In this document: positions 45,372 through 53,807 of the stretch, piece after piece | How positions within the stretch are numbered: position 1 is the first letter of the stretch | How the letters are laid out: every line of letters begins with the position of its first letter | Assembly: GCF_003853645.1 (NCBI RefSeq) | Contig: NZ_QTPO01000039.1 | Location: 1 to 64,000, forward strand | Length of the DNA: 64,000 nt | DNA from: Burkholderia sp. Bp9143 | GTDB lineage: Bacteria; Pseudomonadota; Gammaproteobacteria; Burkholderiales; Burkholderiaceae | Reading direction: 5' to 3' | The notes under the pieces: model-generated | What the model was told of the DNA's origin: nothing | Database searches by the model: none | Seen by the model: the letters and a program-made list of their open reading frames with translations, nothing else | Position numbers and translations under genes: made by a program

Positions 45372-45977
45372 CTATCGTCCCGGGGGAAAGCAGAATCCGA
45401 AATCCTCGCAGCCCGGGCATCCGGGGGCAGGTCCGGATTGCAGGCCGAGCGATGCGGCCACTTCCTGCGCGAGGAATTTCTTCCAGCGCAGCTGCGTGAC
45501 ATTGCGTGCGGCGAGCGCGGGGAAATAGCGGTCGAGCATCGCGGATACCGCGTCGCGTCCGTCGAGGCCGAGATCGCGCCACAAGTGATCGGGGCGCAGG
45601 CACGCATGCGCGATGATGGCCGCGACGCAGTCGGCATCGTCGCGTGCGACGGCGGGATGCGCATCCAGCATCAGGAGCGCGTGCAGCGTCGCGACGAACC
45701 GCGCGTACGCGGCCGGCAGCGGCGCGATGGCGACCGCCGCCACGAGCGCGGCGGCATCGGTGCAACTCAGGTGTGGAAACTGGCGGGCAAGCATGCCGCT
45801 CAACCGGGCGGGAGACAGGCCGAGCAGCGCGAGCTCGTTGCGGCATGCACGTGCCGCAACGAGGGCGCCGAACAGATGCGCATCCGGAGAATCGGCGTCG
45901 GCCGCCCCGGACAGCAGCGATTGCAATATGCGTTGATGCGTGTGCCCGAGCGCGGACGTCATCGTGTGCGCCTGCAC
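45372..45977 (-). CDS. nifQ: NifQ-family molybdenum-handling protein
   Basis: 201 aa. The helical domain ends with the NifQ signature region LRWKKFLAQEVAASLGLQ followed by GCPGCEDFGFCFPPG, a cysteine cluster near the C-terminus. As I recall the family motif is C-x4-C-x2-C-x5-C; here the first cysteine position is glycine, so one ligand may be missing. NifQ carries an Mo-Fe-S cluster for nitrogenase cofactor synthesis. No nif genes are nearby. The Mop protein gene 78 bp upstream on the same strand supports a broader molybdenum role. Confidence 0.75.
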   Translation of the reverse strand: MQAHTMTSALGHTHQRILQSLLSGAADADSPDAHLFGALVAARACRNELALLGLSPARLSGMLARQFPHLSCTDAAALVAAVAIAPLPAAYARFVATLHALLMLDAHPAVARDDADCVAAIIAHACLRPDHLWRDLGLDGRDAVSAMLDRYFPALAARNVTQLRWKKFLAQEVAASLGLQSGPAPGCPGCEDFGFCFPPGR

Positions 45978-46055
45978 GCAGGCCGGGCATTGCGCACCGC
46001 TTGCGGGTGCGCCGAACGACGGGTCGTCATTGCAATCGATCAGACGATCAGGCGA

Positions 46056-46481
46056 TCACTCGACCCCGACGATCACGCTCGACGCCTTGAAGATCGCGGA
46101 CGCGGCCTTGCCGCTCGCGAGGCCGAGACGATCGACGCTGTCGTTGGTGACGATCGCGACGATTTCCGTGCCGCCCGCGGCCTCGATCACGACTTCCGAA
46201 TTGACCGCGCCCTTCGCGATCGACGACACGGTGCCCGCGACGCAGTTGCGGGCCGACACCTTGCTGCTGTCGACGTCGACCATCACGATCACCGACGATG
46301 CCTTGACGAGCGCGAACGCCTTCGTGCCGGCCGCGAGGCCCAGCGACGCGACGCTGCCATGTGTGATCACGGCGACGATGTCGAGGCCGTCCAGGGTACG
46401 CAGCGTGACTTCGTCGTTGACGGCACCGGGCTTGACGGCGCCGATCTGGCCGGCGAATTGATTACGGGCGCTGGTTCGCAT
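46056..46481 (-). CDS. Di-Mop (TOBE) molybdate-binding protein
   Basis: 141 aa comprising two tandem Mop domains of about 68 residues: SARNQFAGQIGAVKPGAVND to KASSVIVMVD, then SARNCVAGTVSSIAKGAVNS to KASSVIVGVE. ModG and molbindin proteins with this layout store or buffer molybdate in the cytoplasm. Likely co-transcribed with nifQ just downstream. No leader or membrane segment. Very high internal similarity marks a duplicated domain. Confidence 0.9.
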   Translation of the reverse strand: MRTSARNQFAGQIGAVKPGAVNDEVTLRTLDGLDIVAVITHGSVASLGLAAGTKAFALVKASSVIVMVDVDSSKVSARNCVAGTVSSIAKGAVNSEVVIEAAGGTEIVAIVTNDSVDRLGLASGKAASAIFKASSVIVGVE

Positions 46482-46668
46482 GATGACTCTCCGGGGAAAT
46501 GAGCCGCCCGTCGGGTGGTGAGCGAAGGACGGAAGCTGCGGACGAGTTTACCGGCAATGCAGGTGAAGCGCGACGTCGGCATCGGCATACCGGACATGCG
46601 AAACCGCGCCCGATGGTGCGGGACAGCAGGCGTGTCGTGCCCGCCGTGCCGTCGCGCGCGCTTGCTTC

Positions 46669-48168
46669 TTACTTCACAGTGGCTGACACAGCGGCCGGTG
46701 CGTCAGCCGCCGACGTCTGCCGCGCCGCAGCGGGCGCCGCATCGCCTTCCCAACCGCCGCCGAGCGCGAGGAACAGCTTCACCTGGTCGGCGGCGACCTG
46801 TCCTTCGGCCGCGGCGACCTGTGCGCGCACGCTCGTCAGCGTGCGCGTCGCATCGAGATCCGAGATGAACGACTCGCGGCCGGCCGTATAGAGCCGGTGC
46901 GTTTCGTCAGCGGAACTGCGTGCCGATTCGTAGGCCGTGCGCAGCGCATCGGTGCGCTGCACGTCGGCCGCATAGGTCGCGAGGCTCGACTGCGTTTCGC
47001 GCAGCGCATTCAGGACGACACCGTCGAAATGCGCGAGCGCGCCGCCGGTCGCGGCTTCGGCTTCGCGCACGCGCGCGCGCTGGCCGTTGACCGGGAATGA
47101 CCAGCTGATCAGCGGTCCGAACGACCAGCGATTCGTGGTGGACGAGAACAGGTCGGCGGCGAGGCCGACGGAGCCGGCCGACGCGCCGATGCTGACCGAC
47201 GGATACAGTGCGGCGGTCGCGACACCGATCCGCGCGGTCGCGGCGGCGAGCTGACGCTCGGCTTCGCGAACGTCGGGACGGCGGCGCAGCAGCGCGGCGC
47301 CGTCGCTGATCGGAATCGGCTGGCGCAGTTTCGGCAGCCGCTCGCATTCGGCGACCGCCTTCGGCAGGTCGGCCGGCGAGCGCGCGAGCAGCGCGGCGAG
47401 CTGGTATTGCGCGATCTTGCGGCGGCCTTCGAACCGCGGGATGTCGGCGGCGAGCGTGCGCACCTGCGTGACGCCGCGCGTCACGTCGGTCTGGTTGCCG
47501 CGCCCTGCATCGCGCAGCCGTTGCGACAGCTTCACGCGCTGCTGCTGCAGCGCGAGCGACTGCTTCGCGATCGCGAGTTCGTCGCCGGCGGAGCACGATT
47601 CGACGTACGCGCGCACGACGTCCGCGACGACGGTGATGCGCGCCAGGTCGGCGGCCGCCTGCACGGCTTCGCTGTCCGCGCGCGCGGCCTCGACACCGCG
47701 CCGCAGCTTGCCGAACAGATCGAGTTCGTACGACACGCTGATGCCGACCGCGCCTTCGTTTACGACCGGCAGCTTGTTTTCGAGCAGAAACTGCTCGGCC
47801 GATTCCTGCGCGCGCTGCACGGCCGCTTCCGCGCTGCCGGAGAAGCCGCCCTGTTCGTTCGCGACCTCCAGCGCCGCGCGCGAACGCGCGAGGTTGGCCG
47901 CGGCGACACGCAGGTCGGTGTTCGATTTCAGCGCGCCGCGCACGAGCGCGTCGAGCACGGGATCGTCGTACAGCTGCCACCAGTTGCCGGGCACCGCGTC
48001 GCGCGACACGAGCGTGCCGTTCGCGTCGTCGAGCGCATGGTTCGCGAGCGGCGCATTCACGTACGCCTGCTGCGGCAGCGTGTAGTCGGGGCCGACGGAC
48101 TTGCACGCGCCAAGTGCGAGCGCGAGCGGCGCGAGCGCCGCGGCGAGGCGCAGGCCGTGCCGCTTCAT
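46669..48168 (-). CDS. Outer-membrane efflux lipoprotein (NodT family)
   Basis: 499 aa. A lipoprotein signal ending ALGACKS is followed by NWWQLYDDPVLDALVRGALK and two outer-membrane efflux repeats with RRRPDVREAERQLAAATARI. This is the channel component of the FUSC-type exporter. The start overlaps the upstream adaptor gene by 4 bp (ATGA). It is the final gene of a five-gene operon. Confidence 0.88.
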   Translation of the reverse strand: MKRHGLRLAAALAPLALALGACKSVGPDYTLPQQAYVNAPLANHALDDANGTLVSRDAVPGNWWQLYDDPVLDALVRGALKSNTDLRVAAANLARSRAALEVANEQGGFSGSAEAAVQRAQESAEQFLLENKLPVVNEGAVGISVSYELDLFGKLRRGVEAARADSEAVQAAADLARITVVADVVRAYVESCSAGDELAIAKQSLALQQQRVKLSQRLRDAGRGNQTDVTRGVTQVRTLAADIPRFEGRRKIAQYQLAALLARSPADLPKAVAECERLPKLRQPIPISDGAALLRRRPDVREAERQLAAATARIGVATAALYPSVSIGASAGSVGLAADLFSSTTNRWSFGPLISWSFPVNGQRARVREAEAATGGALAHFDGVVLNALRETQSSLATYAADVQRTDALRTAYESARSSADETHRLYTAGRESFISDLDATRTLTSVRAQVAAAEGQVAADQVKLFLALGGGWEGDAAPAAARQTSAADAPAAVSATVK

Positions 48169-49133
48169 TGCGAGGCTCCCGTCGCGCCGGCAGCCGCGGG
48201 CGCCGACGCCGACGCCGACGCCGACGCGGAAGTGCCGGCAGACGGCGTCGCCTTGTCGTCGCGGCGCGTGTCGGTGCGCACCGCAACGGTCGCGGTGCGG
48301 CCGGCGATCATCCGGAAGTCGTCGGGCACCTCGTCCAGCACCACGCGCACCGGCACGCGTTGCGCGAGCCGCACCCAGCTGAATGCGGGGTTCACGTTCG
48401 GCAGCAGGTTCGCGCCCTGCGTGCGGTCGCGATCCTCGATCGCGGCGACGATGCTCTGCACGTGGCCGCGCAGCGGATGCGGCTCGCCCATCACGACAAT
48501 GTCGACCGGCTGGCCGATATGGATGCCGCGCAGCTTGGTTTCCTCGAAGTAGCCGTCGACGCGGAACGAATTGCGGTCGACGACCGACAGCACCGCGCGG
48601 CCCGCCGGCACGTATTCGCCGACGCGCGGCGCGCGGTCGTTCAGGTAGCCGTCGACGGGGCTCACGATCGTCGTGCGTTGCAGGTTCAGCTTCGCGGTAT
48701 CGAGCGACACCTGCGCATCGGCGACGGCGGCTTCGCCCTGCTCGACGCGCGTGCGGCTTTCCTCGACCTGTTCGCTGGCGACCAGGTTGCCGAGCTGCAG
48801 GTTGCGCGCATATTCGCGCTTCGCCTGAGCGAGCGTCGCGCGGCGCTGCGCGAGCGTCGCTTCGGCGAGCCGTTCCGCGAGCGCGTAGCGGGCCTGGTCG
48901 ATCACGAACAGCACCTGGCCGCGCTTCACCTCCTGGTTGTCGGCGACCTCAACCGCGGTGATGAGCCCCGACACGTCGGGCGCGACCTGGATCACGTCGG
49001 CGCGCACGTGCCCGTCGCGGGTCCACGGCGAGAACATGTAGTAGTTGATGATCCGCCACAGCACGAGGGCGGCCACGACGACGACGATCAGGGTGAGCAG
49101 GATCTGCCCTGCCGAGAGCCAGGTTTTTTTCAC
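48165..49133 (-). CDS. HlyD/EmrA-type membrane-fusion protein
   Basis: 322 aa. One N-terminal TM (GQILLTLIVVVVAALVLWRI) is followed by the biotinyl-lipoyl motif VEVADNQEVKRGQVLFVIDQ, a coiled-coil hairpin, and TIVSPVDGYLNDRAPRVGEY. It matches the AaeA subgroup that partners FUSC pumps. An Ala/Ser-rich tail of about 25 residues ends the protein. It starts 2 bp after the DUF1656 gene. Confidence 0.88.
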   Translation of the reverse strand: MKKTWLSAGQILLTLIVVVVAALVLWRIINYYMFSPWTRDGHVRADVIQVAPDVSGLITAVEVADNQEVKRGQVLFVIDQARYALAERLAEATLAQRRATLAQAKREYARNLQLGNLVASEQVEESRTRVEQGEAAVADAQVSLDTAKLNLQRTTIVSPVDGYLNDRAPRVGEYVPAGRAVLSVVDRNSFRVDGYFEETKLRGIHIGQPVDIVVMGEPHPLRGHVQSIVAAIEDRDRTQGANLLPNVNPAFSWVRLAQRVPVRVVLDEVPDDFRMIAGRTATVAVRTDTRRDDKATPSAGTSASASASASAPAAAGATGASQ

Positions 49134-49135
49134 GG

Positions 49136-49348
49136 TTAGCTAGCCACGAGATGGTGAGACACGATGACGACTGCGGCAAGCACGAACACGTAGATGCCGA
49201 GGTCGAAGATCGAACGGTGCCAGACGAGGCGGTAAAAGCCGACGCGTTCGAGCAGCGCGCGCACGACGATGTTGATCAGATAGGCGATCAGCATCAGCAC
49301 GAGCGGAGCCGGCACGAATACGCCGAAGATGTCGATTTCGCCGATCAT
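49136..49348 (-). CDS. DUF1656 membrane protein (AaeX-like)
   Basis: A 70-aa protein with two predicted helices: FVPAPLVLMLIAYLINIVVR and FDLGIYVFVLAAVVIVSHH. DUF1656 proteins are the small subunit seen between FUSC and HlyD genes in aromatic-acid efflux operons. The gene lies 34 bp after FUSC and 2 bp before the adaptor. Confidence 0.9.
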   Translation of the reverse strand: MIGEIDIFGVFVPAPLVLMLIAYLINIVVRALLERVGFYRLVWHRSIFDLGIYVFVLAAVVIVSHHLVAS

Positions 49349-49382
49349 GGTCGCGGTCGGAAAGACGGGTTGGAAAGCGGGA

Positions 49383-51533
49383 TCATGCGCGTGCTCCGTC
49401 CGGTGCGGCTTGCGGCGGCTGCGCGGACGCGGCCGGGTACAGCGACAGGCGCAGGCCGACGAGCGCGTGCAGCGTATCGCGCAGCCGGCGGTGCGTCGCG
49501 GGCGTGGTCGGTGTCGCGGGGGCGGCGGGCGTCGTGCCGTCGTCCGCTGGCGCGGCGGAGGCGCCCGGCAGGTTGCGGCCGGCCACGCGCTGCAGCGCGT
49601 CGTCGATCGACGCGAGCAGCGCCGGCGGCGCGGGCTGGCGCGCGTTCGCGGCCGCGCAGCGCGTGTAGTGATCGGTGACGCCGGCCAGCACGCGGTCGAT
49701 CGCGTCGGGCACGTCGCCCGTCAGCTTGCGGCGCGAGCGACGCAGGTCGAGCGCGTTCAGCGCGATGCGCAGGTCGCGGAAGCTCTCGATCGACGGATGG
49801 CGGTGGTCGTCCGACGCGCCGAGGCGCGGCAGCAGCTGCGTGACGCGATCGAGCATGCGCGATGCATGGTTGCGCTGGTCGTCGAGCGGCTGCGTCGACG
49901 CGGAGCGCGCGACGTCCTCCCAGCCCGAGCGCAGCAGGCGCCGCACCGCGAGTTCCGCGCCGAACGGACGCGTCGCGCGCGTCCACACGTATGCGAACAG
50001 CAGCCCGGCGACGCCCGCGAGGTTGCTGTTCAGGAACACGAAGAAATCGGCCTCGTATGCGCTCTGGATGCTGATGAAGGTGGCGGTGTTCACCGCGACG
50101 AGCATCGTCACCATGTTGAACTGCGGGCGCGGCAGCAGCGTGCCGATCAGGATGAACGGCCCCGCGAACATCAGCACGAGCATCGCGAAGTCGTGCACGT
50201 GCGGCAGCACGACGAACAGGTACAGGCCCGCGAACACGACGCTCGCGGTGGTGGCCAGGAAGAACTTGAACACCAGCGGCGCGGGCTCGTCGAGCGCCGC
50301 GAAGAAGCTGCACGCGACCGCGACGAGCGTGACGGCGCCGGCGCCGTCGTGCCAGCCGGACTGGATCCACAGCCAGCACGCGAGCACGATCGCGCCGACC
50401 ACGGTCAGCGTCGAGAACAGCATCATCCCGCGATCGAAGAAGCGTTCGGTGCCGCCGAGCCGCCAGTGCCGGTAATGCGGCTGCCAGACGCCCGACTCGT
50501 TCGCGATCAGCGCGCGCAGCGAGCGGCAGTCCTGCCAGATATCGATGACCTGGTGCAGCCGCCAGAGCGCGTTCGACAGCAGCGCGCTGTCCCAGCTCGT
50601 CAGCGCGCTGTCGGGCGGTTGCAGCGACGCGATGCGCGCGCGCAGGTTGTCCGCGACCGGGTCGTCGGCCATCTCGCCGTCGGTGACGGCCTTCACGGCC
50701 GGCAGTGGCGCGTCGAACCACTTGGCGGCGTCGGCGAGCAGCGCGTCGAGCGCCGGCGGGCGCACGTGCAGGTCGCGCATCAGCGCGATCAGCGGATCGG
50801 CGAGCGACGACATCAGCGGCAGGAACAGCTGCATCCGGCCCGCGAGCGCCTGTGCGCGCGCGAGCACGCGCGGATGCGCGTGGTCGTAGCTCAGCTGGCT
50901 CAGCAGGAATTCGAGGCCGGTGATGGTCGCGGCGAGGCGTTGCCGGCACGCGGACAGCGCCTTGCCCGCGAGGTGCCCGGACAGGGTCTCGCGGCCGTAG
51001 AACGCGGCGTCCTTGAACCATGCGTCGGTGCGCTCGATCAGCGTCGGCGCGAGCCGGTTCGGGAACACGGCGCCGCCGACCACGCTCGCGCACACGATGC
51101 CGAGCACGATTTCCTCGGTTCGTGCGATCGCGACGTCGAAGATCGTCGACGGATCGGTCACCGTCGGCAGCGCGACCAGCGGCATCGTGTAGCCGGCGAG
51201 CATGAACACGTAGCTGCGCGCGGTGCGGTCGGAGATCGCGAGGTAGAGCAGCGTGCCGCACCACGTCGCGACGATGATGCTGAACAGGAACGGCGTCTCG
51301 ACGAATGGCGGCACGAACAGGATCGCGGCGGCCGCGCCGAGCGCGGTGCCGAGCGCGCGGTACAGCGCCTTCGAGCGCGTCGCGCCGACGAACGGGTTCG
51401 ACACGATGTAGACGCTCGCCATCGCCCAGTAAGGGCGCGGCAGCTGGAAATACAGGCCGAGGTACAGCGCCAGCATCGACGCGGCGAATGTCTTGCCCGA
51501 GAACAGCCAGTCGCGAAGGCTCGGATAGGTCAT
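49383..51533 (-). CDS. FUSC-family inner-membrane exporter (AaeB-like)
   Basis: The 716-aa protein has two membrane bundles. The N-terminal block runs from TFAASMLALYLGLYFQLPRP through about residue 170. The second is near 380-500 (MLFSTLTVVGAIVLACWLWI; FFAALDEPAPLVFKFFLATT). Soluble domains separate and follow them. FUSC proteins export aromatic acids and related toxins. ATG 51533 overlaps the MarR stop in ATGA, so translation is coupled. The longer frame upstream lies inside the MarR gene out of phase. Confidence 0.9.
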   Translation of the reverse strand: MTYPSLRDWLFSGKTFAASMLALYLGLYFQLPRPYWAMASVYIVSNPFVGATRSKALYRALGTALGAAAAILFVPPFVETPFLFSIIVATWCGTLLYLAISDRTARSYVFMLAGYTMPLVALPTVTDPSTIFDVAIARTEEIVLGIVCASVVGGAVFPNRLAPTLIERTDAWFKDAAFYGRETLSGHLAGKALSACRQRLAATITGLEFLLSQLSYDHAHPRVLARAQALAGRMQLFLPLMSSLADPLIALMRDLHVRPPALDALLADAAKWFDAPLPAVKAVTDGEMADDPVADNLRARIASLQPPDSALTSWDSALLSNALWRLHQVIDIWQDCRSLRALIANESGVWQPHYRHWRLGGTERFFDRGMMLFSTLTVVGAIVLACWLWIQSGWHDGAGAVTLVAVACSFFAALDEPAPLVFKFFLATTASVVFAGLYLFVVLPHVHDFAMLVLMFAGPFILIGTLLPRPQFNMVTMLVAVNTATFISIQSAYEADFFVFLNSNLAGVAGLLFAYVWTRATRPFGAELAVRRLLRSGWEDVARSASTQPLDDQRNHASRMLDRVTQLLPRLGASDDHRHPSIESFRDLRIALNALDLRRSRRKLTGDVPDAIDRVLAGVTDHYTRCAAANARQPAPPALLASIDDALQRVAGRNLPGASAAPADDGTTPAAPATPTTPATHRRLRDTLHALVGLRLSLYPAASAQPPQAAPDGARA

Positions 51534-52009
51534 GACGCGGAATCGGCGGGGTGGGACGGACGCGACGCCGGATGCTGCGCATCGGCCGCGTTGAACGCGT
51601 TCAGGACGCGCAGCGTCGCTTCGAGATCGGCGCGCGTGACACCCTTGAGCACCTGGGCGCGCAGCATCCGCAGGTCTTCTTCCATCTTCGCGGTGACCGC
51701 GCGGCCGGCGGCGGTCAGCGAGATGGTTTTCGCGCGGCGGTCGTGCGGATCCTCGTCGCGGCGTGCGAGGCCGGCCGCGCACAGCTGGTCGAGCAGGCGC
51801 ACGAGCGACGGCCCCTCGATGCCGACGTATTCGGCGAGCGTGCCCTGGCGCACGCCTTCGCCGAGGCGGCCGGCGATCAGCAGCGGTGTCGCGCAGGCTT
51901 CGGACACGTTGTACGCGGTCAGCACGGCGTCGCTCGTGCGGCGCCACTTGCGCGCGGTGAGCACCAGCAGGCTGCTGACGGCGAGGCGAAGGTCGTGCAG
52001 ATTGGTCAT
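51530..52009 (-). CDS. MarR-family regulator of the FUSC operon
   Basis: 159 aa. The winged helix (RQGTLAEYVGIEGPSLVRLL, DEDPHDRRAKTISLTAAGRA) is typical of MarR regulators that respond to aromatic compounds. It is the first gene of the efflux operon and overlaps FUSC by 4 bp. ATG 52009 was preferred; the longer frame starts at a TTG inside the operator palindrome. No strong ribosome site is visible, so translation may be weak or leaderless. Confidence 0.88.
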   Translation of the reverse strand: MTNLHDLRLAVSSLLVLTARKWRRTSDAVLTAYNVSEACATPLLIAGRLGEGVRQGTLAEYVGIEGPSLVRLLDQLCAAGLARRDEDPHDRRAKTISLTAAGRAVTAKMEEDLRMLRAQVLKGVTRADLEATLRVLNAFNAADAQHPASRPSHPADSAS

Positions 52010-52036
52010 GGGCGAGATGATAGGGGCAAAAACATT

Positions 52037-52052
52037 CGATAGCAAACTATCG
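52037..52052. promoter_or_regulatory. MarR operator palindrome
   Basis: CGATAG, CAAA, CTATCG: a perfect inverted repeat 28 bp before the MarR start, of the size MarR dimers bind. Expected to mediate autorepression released by the exported substrate. Confidence 0.65.
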
Positions 52053-52304
52053 TTTTTGTCACCGGGGTGTCATGCCGCATGCCGGGGCGCCGACCTGCAA
52101 CGAGCAATTTAGGCGGCAGGCCCGGGCCGGGTCAAGCTGTAAGGTTGTGACCGTGCGGCGGGCTGGCGAGCGTGTCTGCGCCGCTGCTGTCGGACGAGAT
52201 CGTCGGTATCGTGAAGGCGGCGGTGGACGAGGTCGCGGAGCGGAATGTTTCGACCGTGGCGTGAGCGGGATGCGGTTTTGGTGCGTGCCGCGGTGCGCTC
52301 GAAG

Positions 52305-52817
52305 TCATTTGGCCCGCTTTAGCACGACCTCTCCCGAGCCGCCTCCGGAGGCGGCAGGCGTCGTCCACCTGAGCTCATCTCCCGAGAGGACAAACGGCCT
52401 GCGCTGCTCGACACCATTCCAGTTCGGGAACGTGCTCGTATCGATGCGAAAGGTGATGGTCTTGTCTGCTTCGTTGACGACGTACGTACCAAAGTGGGCG
52501 ATCGAACCTTGCACCACGGCGCGATATTCCTCCGCACTGCCCTTCATTCGATCGTTGGATACGTACTTGGGCAAGTCGCCGCGCGAATTCACCAGCGCGT
52601 AATGACCATGGCCGTCGAAGATCACCAGGCCGTGGGGATTGGGCCCGTACATCGGGGTACGGCTGCCATCCGGGCGGACCGTATCGACCGAGACATACGT
52701 CCATGCGCCGGCCAGTTGCTGGTCCAGTGACTGTTGGCTCAACGCGACGCCCGATCGAAGCGCGAGTCCCAGAAGCACCAGGCGCGAAACGGTGGGGACG
52801 ATGTGGATGTGGTTCAC
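52305..52817 (-). CDS. Exported lipocalin-like domain protein
   Basis: 170 aa. A GTG start at 52817 has GGAGAAGGGCC in front and gives a signal peptide (HIHIVPTVSRLVLLGLALRS, cleavage before SQQ). The mature part matches lipocalin-like domain proteins: LAGAWTYVSVDTVRPDGSRT, then GLVIFDGHGHYALV and the C-terminal LSGDELRWTTPA. Ligand unknown. The longer frame to 52871 lacks a signal peptide at its start. Confidence 0.75.
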   Translation of the reverse strand: MNHIHIVPTVSRLVLLGLALRSGVALSQQSLDQQLAGAWTYVSVDTVRPDGSRTPMYGPNPHGLVIFDGHGHYALVNSRGDLPKYVSNDRMKGSAEEYRAVVQGSIAHFGTYVVNEADKTITFRIDTSTFPNWNGVEQRRPFVLSGDELRWTTPAASGGGSGEVVLKRAK

Positions 52818-53042
52818 GGCCCTTCTCCTGTCGCAAAGCAACCCATAACGACAAATATAGGATGCAAGCAAGGGAACACAGGGGCAATCGTCGCCGGCCC
52901 GAATACCTGGCGCGCGAGCAAGCGTGTTCGCGTGAGGCCGGGGCCACTCGACAAGTACCGGTCAACGGTCGGTATCGGGCGCAATTGGCTACGACCGCGG
53001 TTGGCCCGTTGCCGCCAGATGCGGTCGGCCATAGTCCACCCT

Positions 53043-53330
53043 TCACGGCCGTTGGGCGGGGCCGGGCCGATTGACCGGCCGTGATGGCACCAGGCAAGGC
53101 ACGCTCGCGATCGCATGGAGAAAATAACGTGCCAGCCGGGTGAACTGCCGCCCGAACCGCGCCCGCAGGAACTCGATGAAGCGCTGCGTTTTCGCCGGCA
53201 GCAACCGGGTTTCGGTGATGGCATAGACAGGCATCGGCGTGCCACGCCATGCCGGCATGATGCGCCGCAGCTTCCCGCTGGCGAGTTCATCGGAGACGAT
53301 TTCCTCCGGCATCAGGATGATGCCCATAAT
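53043..53330 (-). pseudogene. LysR C-terminal remnant
   Basis: The readable part GIILMPEEIVSDELASGKLR, then VYAITETRLLPAKTQRFIEF and LRARF is the end of a LysR effector domain. There is no helix-turn-helix or start upstream; the open frame before 53330 is not LysR-like. The gene was truncated, probably during the arrival of the DUF1330 gene or a deletion. Confidence 0.6.
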
Positions 53331-53500
53331 CGTATTGGCGGTCCTGCCGCTCCGTGGCATTCGTTTCCCGGTTCGGGCTTCGGTTTGGGCTCGTGGCCGA
53401 ATTCGCGGAACATCTGTAAGCTGCGTGCAGCCGCGCGATGTTCGCCGTGCAGTGCGGCGCGCGGTCATCCCTTTCACGCATCGCATCGGGAGTACCCATC

Positions 53501-53788
53501 TTGGCTACCTACATTGTCTTCACACGGGAAAGCACGCAGGATCAGCGCGAACTGGACATCTATGCGAGCAAGGTCGGCGCCACGCTCGCCGGCCATCCGG
53601 TGAAGGTGCTTGCCGCATACGGTCAGCAGGAAATACTGGAAGGCGAAGGTCCGGAAGGCGTCGTGATCGTCGAGTTCCCGTCGAAGGAGGCCGCGCACGC
53701 GTGGTATCACGGCCCCGAATACCAGACGGTCGTCCAGCACCGGTTCAAGGGCGCGCGCTATCGCGCGGTGCTGGTCGAAGGTCTTTGA
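53501..53788 (+). CDS. DUF1330 family protein
   Basis: 95 aa beginning at TTG 53501, preceded by GGGAGTACCCATC (8-base spacing). The ferredoxin-like DUF1330 pattern is clear: ATYIVFTRESTQDQRELDIY, EGEGPEGVVIVEFPSKEAAH, WYHGPEYQTVVQHRFKGARY. The family resembles small dimeric alpha-beta barrel monooxygenases, without proven activity. It is convergent with the dihydroxyacetone kinase. Confidence 0.88.
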   Translation: MATYIVFTRESTQDQRELDIYASKVGATLAGHPVKVLAAYGQQEILEGEGPEGVVIVEFPSKEAAHAWYHGPEYQTVVQHRFKGARYRAVLVEGL

Positions 53789-53807
53789 GCACGGTCGCGC
53801 GCGACCT

